Assembly (NCBI RefSeq): GCF_041435115.1
Contig: NZ_CP108046.1
Span: 7,192,001-7,256,000, forward strand
Direction: 5' to 3'
Source: Streptomyces sp. NBC_00289
GTDB lineage: Bacteria; Actinomycetota; Actinomycetes; Streptomycetales; Streptomycetaceae
DNA: 64,000 bases
Shown here: piece after piece, positions 35,556 to 43,009 of the stretch
Layout of the letters: every line of letters begins with the position of its first letter
Numbering within the stretch: position 1 is the stretch's first letter
Translations under genes and position numbers: made by a program
The notes under the pieces: generated by a model
Told to the model about the DNA's origin: nothing
What the model saw: only the letters and a program-made list of their open reading frames with translations
Databases searched by the model: none

Positions 35556-36917
35556 ATGGACAAGCAGCAGGAGTTCGTGCTCCGGACATTGGAGGAGCGC
35601 GACATCCGTTTCGTACGGCTGTGGTTCACGGACGTGCTGGGCTTCCTCAAGTCCGTCGCCGTGGCCCCCGCCGAGCTGGAGCAGGCCTTCGACGAGGGCA
35701 TCGGCTTCGACGGCTCGGCGATCGAGGGCTTCGCCCGCGTATACGAGTCGGACATGATCGCCAAGCCCGACCCGTCGACCTTCCAGGTCCTGCCGTGGCG
35801 CGCGGAGGCTCCCGGCACCGCCCGCATGTTCTGCGACATCCTCATGCCGGACGGCTCCCCGTCCTTCGCGGACCCGCGCTACGTCCTCAAGCGCGCCCTG
35901 GCCCGTACCTCCGACCTCGGCTTCACCTTCTACACCCACCCCGAGATCGAGTTCTTCCTGCTGAAGGACCGCCCGCTCGACGGCTCACGCCCGACGCCCG
36001 CCGACAACTCCGGGTACTTCGACCACACCCCGCAGAACATCGGCATGGACTTCCGCCGCCAGGCGATCACCATGTTGGAGTCGATGGGCATCTCGGTCGA
36101 GTTCTCCCACCACGAGGGCGCCCCGGGCCAGCAGGAGATCGACCTCCGCTACGCCGACGCGCTCTCCACGGCGGACAACATCATGACGTTCCGCCTGGTC
36201 ATGAAGCAGGTGGCGCTCGAGCAGGGGGTCCAGGCGACCTTCATGCCGAAGCCCTTCAGCGAGCACCCCGGCTCCGGCATGCACACGCACCTCTCCCTCT
36301 TCGAGGGCGACCGGAACGCGTTCTACGAGTCCGGTTCGGAGTACCAGCTCTCCAAGGTCGGCCGCTCCTTCATCGCGGGCCTGCTGAAGCACGCGGCGGA
36401 GATCTCCGCCGTCACCAACCAGTGGGTGAACTCCTACAAGCGCATCTGGGGCGGCTCCGAGCGCACCGCCGGCGCCGGTGGCGAGGCCCCCTCGTACATC
36501 TGCTGGGGTCACAACAACCGCTCCGCCCTGGTCCGCGTCCCGATGTACAAGCCCGGCAAGACCGGCTCGGCCCGCATCGAGGTCCGCTCCATCGACTCCG
36601 GCGCCAACCCGTACCTCGCCTACGCGATGCTGCTCGCCGCCGGCCTCAAGGGCGTCGAGGAGGGCTACGAACTCCCGCCGGGCGCCGAGGACGACGTCTG
36701 GGCCCTCTCCGACGCGGAGCGCCGCGCGATGGGCATCGAGCCGCTCCCGCAGAACCTGGGCGAGGCCCTGACCCTGATGGAACGCAGCGACCTGGTCGCC
36801 GAAACCCTCGGCGAGCACGTCTTCGACTTCTTCCTGCGCAACAAGAGGTCGGAATGGGAGGAGTACCGCAGCGAGGTCACGGCCTTCGAGCTGCGGAAGA
36901 ACCTGCCGGTGCTGTAG
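35556..36917 (+). CDS. glnA2: GlnA2-type glutamine synthetase-like ligase
   Basis: 453 aa from ATG 35556 (MDKQQEFVLRTLEERDI), in line with S. coelicolor GlnA2 as I remember it. GS motifs: GFDGSAIEGFARVYESDM, THPEIEFFLL, NSYKRIWGG (ATP loop) and NNRSALVRVPMYKPG. GlnA2 of S. coelicolor is reported as a gamma-glutamylpolyamine synthetase rather than the main glutamine synthetase, so polyamine use is the likely role. The region matching the adenylylation loop reads EGYELPPGAEDD, unlike the normal PPEE motif. The last 97 bp are duplicated at 41586-41682 by an integrated island. Confidence 0.93.
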   Translation: MDKQQEFVLRTLEERDIRFVRLWFTDVLGFLKSVAVAPAELEQAFDEGIGFDGSAIEGFARVYESDMIAKPDPSTFQVLPWRAEAPGTARMFCDILMPDGSPSFADPRYVLKRALARTSDLGFTFYTHPEIEFFLLKDRPLDGSRPTPADNSGYFDHTPQNIGMDFRRQAITMLESMGISVEFSHHEGAPGQQEIDLRYADALSTADNIMTFRLVMKQVALEQGVQATFMPKPFSEHPGSGMHTHLSLFEGDRNAFYESGSEYQLSKVGRSFIAGLLKHAAEISAVTNQWVNSYKRIWGGSERTAGAGGEAPSYICWGHNNRSALVRVPMYKPGKTGSARIEVRSIDSGANPYLAYAMLLAAGLKGVEEGYELPPGAEDDVWALSDAERRAMGIEPLPQNLGEALTLMERSDLVAETLGEHVFDFFLRNKRSEWEEYRSEVTAFELRKNLPVL

Positions 36918-36926
36918 GGGCAGGTC
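36830..36926. repeat. attL-like copy: glnA2 3' end supplied by the island
   Basis: 94 of 97 bases match 41586-41682; the last 42 bp (36885-36926) are identical. This copy completes glnA2 and encodes NKRSEW where the distant copy has NKKSEW. A gene tail restored at the left and displaced at the right is the usual result of site-specific integration into a gene's 3' end. Confidence 0.85.
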
Positions 36927-36954
36927 AGAGCGCATGTCGCCGCTGCGGATCGCC

Positions 36955-36983
36955 GGGGCCGACAGTCTTGGACTGTCGGCCCC
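36955..36983 (+). terminator. Strong stem-loop terminator after glnA2
   Basis: GGGGCCGACAGTC and GACTGTCGGCCCC form a perfect 13-bp stem around TTG, 38 nt past the glnA2 stop. A diverged counterpart lies at 41712-41740, after the displaced glnA2 tail. Confidence 0.85.
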
Positions 36984-37097
36984 GTGGCGTCTCACCCGAT
37001 CCTGGGCCGCCCGTGGGCCGTCAGACGTGGGAGCCCCTATCGCCGTAGCCGCGAAGCGCGCGGGGCGGCGCACTCGCGTGCACGAACTGCTGCGGCG

Positions 37098-37166
37098 CTG
37101 GCTGAGGGCCAGTCCCATGGCAATCCTGCGGGACCAGGAGCCGGTCATAGCTGGTCCAACGGCCCT
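37098..37166 (+). ncRNA. Possible structured RNA or leader before the reverse transcriptase
   Basis: Nested complementary segments: AGGGCC (37105) with GGCCCT (37161), GTCCC (37112) with GGGAC (37130), GGACCA (37131) with TGGTCC (37152), and CTGGC with GCCAG (37098-37112). Some are mutually exclusive. Many defence-associated and retron RTs have a structured RNA next to the gene; this is only a candidate. Confidence 0.25.
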
Positions 37167-37237
37167 GGAGCGGGGGCCCATCATGCCGGTAACCTACGTC
37201 TGACTAACAGCACTTGACGGGGCGGCAGGGAACACGC

Positions 37238-38710
37238 GTGGCCAAAGCGGAGTACTTGGATGCGGTGGCCAGCCGCTTGTTCAACGTTGAGAGCCGCCAA
37301 GAACTCCCTGACATCATCAATTTTCGCGACGTCAGTTCCAATTGGGACGAGGGCTACCGTGACGAGATGTTGGGACATATATCCAACGCTCACTGTGGGC
37401 CTAATAGGGTCGAAATTATCGAGCACCCCAAGGACCCAATCTCGGTGCGGCCGCTCGCACGCTTCGATATCAAGGATCGCTTGACCTATGAGGCTATAGT
37501 CGCGGAGATAGTAGAGACGGTCGATAGTCTCGTACCAGAGAACGTCTACAGCTACAGGGCTAATCGAAGCCAGATTCACTCCGTAGATGACTGGTTGGAA
37601 TGGCGAAATCAAGCGCGCAAGATCCTAGACGCTAACCCTCGGCTCGCAATGGCAAAGACAGATGTTGCCAATTTCTATGAAAACATAGATATCGACATCC
37701 TCAAGCTAGACCTCGCGCAGGCCGGAATCCGCGAACCGCTCTTGAGTCAAATTCATTACTTCCTGCAACGATTCGAGCAGCAATCAGGCGCCTGGGGACT
37801 CCCTCAAGGATCGAGCGCGTCAGGCGCGCTGTCCAATGTCTACTTGCTTCCTTACGATGAGCACATTAGACAATTCGGTGCGCAGCATGTTCGTTATTCA
37901 GATGACACATATATATTCGGCTATAGCTGGGAACAGCTACGTTCTGTGTTGGCTGGAGCGAATCAGGCCCTTCGTGCGAGGCGTCTGACAATAGCCGCAA
38001 GGAAGACTGAGATATTCGATCGGCCTGGAAGCCTGGGCCACCTAGATGACTCGTCTCGCGACCGTATTTCCTACCTCTACTATCGGGGTGTGCCGCAGGC
38101 CAAGAAGCTCCTCACTGAGCTTTTCACTGAGGCGACAGCTCTAGGGCCGGTAGGGGAGCGTGATGTCAGGTTCTCCCTGACGCGCTTCAAGTGGAGGAGA
38201 GACGCCACCGCGGTTGACTGGGCCCTCGGCAATCTCAAGGATTTGCATCACCTCTCGGATCAGATCCTCCGCTACGCCGAGGCCTTGCCTAGGCGCCGAT
38301 GTGAGTTGATCAACACCCTTGAGGCGACGGTCCTTGACTTCGACCTGGTTGACTACGCCTACCTTGAAAGAAATATATTTCACTCGGCACTGCGCCGGAA
38401 AATCAGATCCAAAGTACTCAAAGATAATGCATGGGCTATTCTGCGTGACAGGAACCGCTCCAATTACCCACGCGAATTTGCGGCCCGATATATCGGGCGT
38501 TTCTCGGAAATTGCGGACGGCCCCCTTCTGCGCATGCAGTATGAGGCCGAGGGGAGCGAACCGGTCCAGCGAGCGTTACTTGTCGCTCTCTATGAATGTC
38601 AGTACCTCCCGCCGAAGCTTCTCCCCTCTCTGTCGCAATCCCTCTCTGACTTGAAATGGACCGCTCGGTACCTGCTCAGGAATCCCCCCATTGTGCCGCT
38701 CCCGAAGTGA
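37238..38710 (+). CDS. Reverse transcriptase of the Abi/UG (defence-associated) type
   Basis: 490 aa from a GTG with AGGG upstream. The palm motifs are clear: KTDVANFYENI (first catalytic Asp about 142), WGLPQGSSASGALSNVYL (LPQG at 188-191), RYSDDTYIFGYS (catalytic YSDD at 220-223) and AARKTEIFD. No maturase X/thumb or HNH domain of group II introns follows; instead there are about 230 helical residues, as in abortive-infection and unknown-group RTs. It forms a two-gene unit with the Nudix gene 10 nt downstream. GC is low (33 of 60 at 37681-37740) and codon 447 is the rare TTA. Confidence 0.85.
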   Translation: MAKAEYLDAVASRLFNVESRQELPDIINFRDVSSNWDEGYRDEMLGHISNAHCGPNRVEIIEHPKDPISVRPLARFDIKDRLTYEAIVAEIVETVDSLVPENVYSYRANRSQIHSVDDWLEWRNQARKILDANPRLAMAKTDVANFYENIDIDILKLDLAQAGIREPLLSQIHYFLQRFEQQSGAWGLPQGSSASGALSNVYLLPYDEHIRQFGAQHVRYSDDTYIFGYSWEQLRSVLAGANQALRARRLTIAARKTEIFDRPGSLGHLDDSSRDRISYLYYRGVPQAKKLLTELFTEATALGPVGERDVRFSLTRFKWRRDATAVDWALGNLKDLHHLSDQILRYAEALPRRRCELINTLEATVLDFDLVDYAYLERNIFHSALRRKIRSKVLKDNAWAILRDRNRSNYPREFAARYIGRFSEIADGPLLRMQYEAEGSEPVQRALLVALYECQYLPPKLLPSLSQSLSDLKWTARYLLRNPPIVPLPK

Positions 38711-38720
38711 AAGGTGAGAT

Positions 38721-39509
38721 GTGTCGAGAGTCGTTGCGTATTTCGTCGCTTCGATAGCGCTTTTGGCGCTGGGTTTTTCTTTCCAGAACACTACTATCGG
38801 TGATATTACAACTGGTGGATTCTTGGCCCTCGTCACCCCCGCAATACTTGCTGTTAGCGATGAAAAAGTAGCGATACGCATGCGGTGGTACTCGATGCGC
38901 TACAGGAGTGAGATGGTGCGCATATCTGCGGCCTACTTGTTCCGCATTAAGATCGACGGAAAGTACCTTTTGGTCAAGGGGGTTCGATTTCCTCACTATC
39001 AGCCTGTCGGTGGGGTGTTCAAGGTGTCATCCAAAGGCCGAAGTTTCTTGGTTGGTGTCGGCGCCCAGGACGATGATTTGATCCCTATCGATCAAGCAAG
39101 TGAAGCGGACCTGAGAATTCGAATAAGGGGAGCGCACCTTTCTAGATTTTATAAGTGGTTCGATGGGCGGACGGGGCGTGAAGACGCTCCTTGGCGTGAG
39201 TTCCAGGAAGAGTTGATAGCCACGTCCATCCTCCCGGAGGGAGTCTTTCCGTACATTCTGCATGAGTATCATGGGCGGGTAGTAGACAGGATTCGTTTCA
39301 GTCCCTACGCGGACTCTCGCGAAGTTATTATGGCTGACGTTTACGAGTTGCTTCCAACTCGCGAACAGGAAGAAGCATTGAGGTTGACGCTCTCTGCTCA
39401 GCGCAATGAATTCGGCTGGTTCACCAGTGAAGAGATTCGGCGGCGTGGCGTGCTCCCTGGTATGCCAAATGTTGTGCCTATTGCGGAGCATGCGCAAAAA
39501 ATCGTATAA
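38721..39509 (+). CDS. Membrane-anchored Nudix-domain protein (RT partner)
   Basis: 262 aa from a GTG with AAGGTGAG upstream. Two hydrophobic helices (VVAYFVASIALLALGFSF and TGGFLALVTPAILAVS) are followed by a Nudix-like domain: FPHYQPVGGVFK, then GREDAPWREFQEELIATSIL with REFQEE at 159-164. The Nudix helix normally binds metal and cleaves a nucleoside diphosphate-X bond. A long insert (about residues 105-150) separates the GG strand from the box. The layout resembles two-helix effectors of nucleotide-signalling conflict systems. Function with the RT is unknown. Confidence 0.75.
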   Translation: MSRVVAYFVASIALLALGFSFQNTTIGDITTGGFLALVTPAILAVSDEKVAIRMRWYSMRYRSEMVRISAAYLFRIKIDGKYLLVKGVRFPHYQPVGGVFKVSSKGRSFLVGVGAQDDDLIPIDQASEADLRIRIRGAHLSRFYKWFDGRTGREDAPWREFQEELIATSILPEGVFPYILHEYHGRVVDRIRFSPYADSREVIMADVYELLPTREQEEALRLTLSAQRNEFGWFTSEEIRRRGVLPGMPNVVPIAEHAQKIV

Positions 39510-39515
39510 GCAGTC

Positions 39516-39722
39516 GAGCGGGTCGTCAGACTCGTCTGCGGCCCGCGTCGCGCGCTCGGCAGCGAGCCATGAGATGTCCGATTCACCGATCTCCGCGAGC
39601 GTCGTCGCGGCGAGGTGGTGGGTGCGGGCCGACACTGCCCGGCAGTCGCTACGGTCCTCCCCGCGCCGTGCGGCGCGCTCCTCCAGCTCTTGCTCAGTCT
39701 GGAGGAGCGCGGGAAGTGCGGA
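39516..39722 (-). pseudogene. Fragment of an XRE-type regulator with helical sensor domain
   Basis: The reverse strand reads ALPALLQTEQELEERAARRG, then SARTHHLAATTLAEIGESDI and SWLAAERATRAADESDDP without a stop. This is the middle of the TPR-like half of Streptomyces XRE regulators (the SWLAAERA-RAAD pattern is typical). Both ends are missing: it runs out before the terminator on one side and into the Nudix gene's 3' end on the other. A remnant from island assembly. Confidence 0.55.
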
Positions 39723-39735
39723 GCGTCATCCCCTT

Positions 39736-39778
39736 ATGGCGAAGGGACCCGGACACAGCGTCCGGGTCCCTTCGCCAT
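39736..39778. terminator. Perfect 19-bp stem-loop terminator
   Basis: The 19-nt arm ATGGCGAAGGGACCCGGAC (39736-39754) is complementary to 39760-39778, with ACAGC as the loop. It lies between the convergent RT-Nudix unit and the HEPN-like gene and can stop transcription from either side. Confidence 0.8.
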
Positions 39779-39841
39779 GAGCCACGGCAAGTCACAGTGC
39801 GAGACGTGTGAGGACGCAGCGACGTGGGAGACCGACGCCAG

Positions 39842-41311
39842 TTACATCCTTTTGGCGATCAACATCCCCAGAACATGCCGCACTGCCTCATCCAAACCGT
39901 GCAGGTAGGAATCTTTGGGCTGCCTGGCGAAGGCGGCGTTAACTCGCTGATTCCTGGTGGTCAAATTCTGGACGCTGTCGTTTTCTCTGTAACCGCCCTC
40001 ATGTGCCACGGCGTTTCTGACATCCGTCCAAATCCTTGCCACATCCCAAAGGGATTCGCCGGTGTTAGCGCAGAAGCTTGACTCTGCGACCGAAGCGAGC
40101 ACGGACGCATCCCGGACGGTTTGATAGACCTTTCCGCGAGCTTCCTTGGTTTTAACGTTTCTGAGGATGTTCCTGTTATCTGGTTTTTGGATTACCGCGC
40201 CCGAGAAATCTTTAACCAGGGAGGTGTCGCCGTATCTCTCCAACCCGATTGACTCCAGGAGGTTGAAAAGTCGAAACCACTTAAAGTCCCACCTCTGCTC
40301 GCGAAGGGAGTCGCTGTAGAGGGAAATCCAGAGTTGGATTTTCTCATCGGCTTCAATGGCGTCCCATGATGCCAAAATGGAGTGTTGGTCTTCTCCGGAA
40401 ATGAATCCGCCGATTAGATTTCCGCCATACGGTGCGCCATCGATCCATGCGAGTTCTGGTTTCCATTCCCCGAGCGGGTCGCGAATCTCGGCTACGGCCG
40501 AGATCAATTGAGGTTCTGCCCCGCGAAGCAGCGACATCAGATGCAGAAACGATTGCACTCTATCCCGCACGTACTGAATTGCTGATCCGCCGCTTCCTGC
40601 CTTTACGGATGCCGCGACTGCCACTACCACTGGTCGTCGTCGGGAGTACTCCGCGATCCATTTGGTTGGGTCCATCCTGGAGGGCCAACCAGACTGTGCG
40701 AGCAGCGAATTGAACATCTCAGGAATATCGGAGCCCCGAGTGGAGGCGTTAACCGGGAATAGTACGACACCGGGAATGTAAAGAGAGCGTGTATTGAGAA
40801 CACCGTCGGCGAGGAAAGCAACGCGGTATTCTTTGCTCCCTCCATCGCCTGTGCGCAAGGTGCGATTGACTCGTTCATTCCGAATATCGGCTAGACGCTG
40901 CAATTCGAGGTCCGGCGTGGCCGCGCAATCAGATCCACGGAATTCGTTGTCGCCGATTAGGTGAAGTGACCGCTTGTAGTCGACTCCAGCCTTGAGTGCC
41001 TTTTGCTGCAACGCCTCCCCGGAATTGGCGTCGACCGGAGTCAGAGCAGCCACTTCGACAAGGTGGGGCCACCCCTCATGGACAACATCTGCGGCTCTCC
41101 CTACCCATACATTTCCCTCAGTGAGGGTTAGGTTGACACCTGCGTACCAATCACTAGAAACGTCATCGTGGCCGTAGATGCTCGCAGTGACGTGATGGTC
41201 AGGTGGTGGAAAGGCCCCATCGATTGTTACTTGGATTTCCAAATCTGAATTAACCGAAGCGACTTTGATGGAGAAATTCGAAAGCTCTTCTGCTTCGGTC
41301 ACGTGACTCAC
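39842..41311 (-). CDS. Unknown island protein with C-terminal HEPN-like RNase motif
   Basis: 489 aa from a GTG at 41309-41311. The N-terminal 400 residues match no family I know; residues of about 1-115 look beta-rich. Near the C-terminus ESLWDVARIWTDVRNAVAHE contains R432-N-A-V-A-H437, the Rx4H signature of HEPN RNases, in a helical context (ApeA-like). HEPN proteins are common toxins and RNA-cutting effectors in phage defence. Encoded opposite to the RT unit inside the same island, with the same low GC. Confidence 0.6.
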   Translation of the reverse strand: MSHVTEAEELSNFSIKVASVNSDLEIQVTIDGAFPPPDHHVTASIYGHDDVSSDWYAGVNLTLTEGNVWVGRAADVVHEGWPHLVEVAALTPVDANSGEALQQKALKAGVDYKRSLHLIGDNEFRGSDCAATPDLELQRLADIRNERVNRTLRTGDGGSKEYRVAFLADGVLNTRSLYIPGVVLFPVNASTRGSDIPEMFNSLLAQSGWPSRMDPTKWIAEYSRRRPVVVAVAASVKAGSGGSAIQYVRDRVQSFLHLMSLLRGAEPQLISAVAEIRDPLGEWKPELAWIDGAPYGGNLIGGFISGEDQHSILASWDAIEADEKIQLWISLYSDSLREQRWDFKWFRLFNLLESIGLERYGDTSLVKDFSGAVIQKPDNRNILRNVKTKEARGKVYQTVRDASVLASVAESSFCANTGESLWDVARIWTDVRNAVAHEGGYRENDSVQNLTTRNQRVNAAFARQPKDSYLHGLDEAVRHVLGMLIAKRM

Positions 41312-41585
41312 TTTTCTTCCCTATTCAACCGCTCTGTTGCATTTCGCCTGATCTTATTCATTCGGTGCTCGTCGCGCAGCCGTTTTCGAAGGGAGAGGCC
41401 ATGCAGGTCAGAGCGCATGGATTTTCAGGGCCCGGAGTGCAGGATGAATGGGCCGTCGTGCGGGGCCGTCCGTGGGCCGTCGAAGGGTGGCCCACAGCGA
41501 CCAACAACGACCAATGACCACCGCTCGACCGCAGGTCAGCGCTGCGCCGACGACGATCGCCTGAGGTCGCTCCGGGCCGACGTCA
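41312..41585. other. Right end of the island, no gene
   Basis: Holds the promoter of the HEPN-like gene and a 17-bp sequence (GCAGGTCAGAGCGCATG, 41403-41419) identical to 36920-36936 just after glnA2. Further right, GGGGCCGTCCGTGGGCCGTC resembles GGGCCGCCCGTGGGCCGTC near 37004-37022. These look like arms of a recombination site; no integrase frame is present. Confidence 0.55.
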
Positions 41586-41682
41586 CTTCCTGCGCAACAA
41601 GAAGTCGGAGTGGGAGGAGTACCGCAGCGAGGTCACGGCGTTCGAGCTGCGGAAGAACCTGCCGGTGCTGTAGGGGCAGGTC
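41586..41682. repeat. attR-like copy: displaced original glnA2 3' end
   Basis: Partner of 36830-36926 (94 of 97 identical), including the last 28 codons and stop of glnA2 without a start. It encodes NKKSEW, as I recall for S. coelicolor GlnA2, so this is probably the original chromosomal tail pushed 4,756 bp away by the insertion. Confidence 0.85.
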
Positions 41683-41711
41683 GGGAGACCTTTCCTGCTG
41701 GTTCGGCGTGT

Positions 41712-41740
41712 GGGGCCGACGGCCCTGGACCGTCGGCCCC
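41712..41740 (+). terminator. Original glnA2 terminator
   Basis: GGGGCCGACGG pairs with CCGTCGGCCCC (11 bp, 7-nt loop), 39 nt after the displaced glnA2 stop; homologous in position to 36955-36983. Confidence 0.7.
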
Positions 41741-41774
41741 GTGGTGTCTCACGGTCCCTGGGGGACTTCCGGCG

Positions 41775-42329
41775 CTATGCCGGGTCGCACGTTCTCGACG
41801 CCGAGAAGGAGATGCCCCCTGTGTAAGGGGCCGCCTGCGCTTTGACCTTTTCCGGCAGGGGCCCGACACCCATGAAGCCGCGCCAGCCGCCGGACGTGAG
41901 GTCGGTCGTCACTTCTTTTCCCGCCGTCTTCACGCCCTCCGGGCCCGGAAACTTCCACCCACGCTTCTGCAGACGGCTCACGACAAGGCGGAAGTCCGCC
42001 TTGTCCGGGACCGCGCGGGAGAAAACAGTGGCATCGATCTGGCAGGCGTTGAGGCGCTCTCCCCGGTCGAGGAGGCTCGGGCGTCCCCCGAAGCTCGCGG
42101 TGGCGGAAGTGAAGTCGTTCAATGCCTGGGTCCGGCTCTTCTCCGCTGACGCTGACGACGGCCGGCGCGTTCCGGACGTGGCCGGTGCCTCCTCGGCGCC
42201 TCCACAGCCCGCGAGCAGCAGCATGGCAACGACGCCGACTGCCGTCGTCTGTCTGAGTCCTCCCAATTCCCACCCCTGGTGTGCGGACCTGGCGTCTAAC
42301 ACCAGGTCAGAGGTGGGCAGTCCTGTCAT
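41775..42329 (-). CDS. Small lipoprotein, unknown function
   Basis: 184 aa if the ATG at 42327-42329 is used. Hydrophobic run TTAVGVVAMLLLAGC ends in a lipobox, so it should be lipid-anchored outside the cell. The remainder (QALNDFTSATASFGGRP, GWRGFMGVGPLP) has no family I recognise. The start is uncertain because GGGAGGA lies close to the signal helix; with this ATG, codon 11 is TTA, which would make translation depend on the bldA tRNA. Confidence 0.6.
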   Translation of the reverse strand: MTGLPTSDLVLDARSAHQGWELGGLRQTTAVGVVAMLLLAGCGGAEEAPATSGTRRPSSASAEKSRTQALNDFTSATASFGGRPSLLDRGERLNACQIDATVFSRAVPDKADFRLVVSRLQKRGWKFPGPEGVKTAGKEVTTDLTSGGWRGFMGVGPLPEKVKAQAAPYTGGISFSASRTCDPA

Positions 42330-42369
42330 GCACAAGTCCGCTCTGCCTGACGGTCGCACTGCCCGGTGA

Positions 42370-42753
42370 TCACTTCGACCGGCGGCGTCTGTCCGTCGCG
42401 GTGGACCAGACGGCTCCGGCCAGGAGCAGCGCGCCTCCGGCCGCGAGCCAGAGCCATGGGCTCCACTCGTCCACACACGACTGGCCGGTCGCCGTCGTCG
42501 TGCAGACCGTGCCCGGGCCATGCCGATTCAGATACGCCACGTACAGCAGCGGCAGGCCGACGCCGGAGAGCAGACCGGGAAGCCCGGCCGCACTCCGCCG
42601 ACGGGTGGCCACTCCGAGGGCGGCCGCGACGGAGATCAGCAGCACGTACGGGCCGATGGTCGGGATGGTCAGAACGCCGAGACCGGCGGCGGCGCCGATC
42701 GCGAGCCAGGCGAGGAACCAGGGCCGTGAACTGCTTTCACATGCGCCGCTCAC
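42370..42753 (-). CDS. Small integral membrane protein, unknown function
   Basis: 127 aa with four hydrophobic segments: FLAWLAIGAAAGLGVLTIP, YVLLISVAAALGVA, LLSGVGLPLLYVAYL and WLWLAAGGALLLAGAVW. A loop with two cysteines (TVCTTTATGQSCVDEW) probably faces outside. Similar small proteins are common in Streptomyces; no function assigned. Confidence 0.65.
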   Translation of the reverse strand: MSGACESSSRPWFLAWLAIGAAAGLGVLTIPTIGPYVLLISVAAALGVATRRRSAAGLPGLLSGVGLPLLYVAYLNRHGPGTVCTTTATGQSCVDEWSPWLWLAAGGALLLAGAVWSTATDRRRRSK

Positions 42754-42799
42754 GGTCGCTTCCCTTCGGCCTTCGGCCTTCGGCGTCGGGTGAGCGGCG

Positions 42800-43009
42800 T
42801 CAGCGTCCGGCCGTGTGCGTCACGAAGTCGGTCCACGGCCCGGTCGCGAACGCGAGGTGGGTCCGCGTCCTGTCCTTGGAGTCCCGGACGTGGACTGTTT
42901 CGGGGGTGGGGGCTATCTCGATGCAGTCGGAGCCGGGCTCGTTGCTGCTGTAGCTGCTCTTGGACCAGTTCAGCTCGGAGCCGTCGTCGGCTGCGGACCT
43001 GATGCTCAT
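42800..43009 (-). CDS. DUF397 protein
   Basis: 69 aa. LNWSKSSYSSNEPGSDCIEI and VHVRDSKDR are the signature of DUF397, small actinobacterial proteins encoded next to XRE/DUF5753 regulators. Its ATG overlaps the regulator's TGA (ATGA at 43006-43009). In comparable pairs the small protein is thought to antagonise the regulator, like a toxin-antitoxin-style switch in development. Confidence 0.93.
   Translation of the reverse strand: MSIRSAADDGSELNWSKSSYSSNEPGSDCIEIAPTPETVHVRDSKDRTRTHLAFATGPWTDFVTHTAGR

Noticed and set aside
37238..38710. RT as part of a group II intron, retron or diversity-generating element
   Set aside because: No maturase or HNH domain follows, no intron boundaries or template/variable repeat pair were seen, and no msr/msd-like RNA could be recognised with confidence; the helical C-terminus fits Abi/UG RTs better.
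36918..41585. Integrase or transposase in the island
   Set aside because: All frames were read; none shows tyrosine- or serine-recombinase or DDE motifs. The island borders have no terminal inverted repeats.
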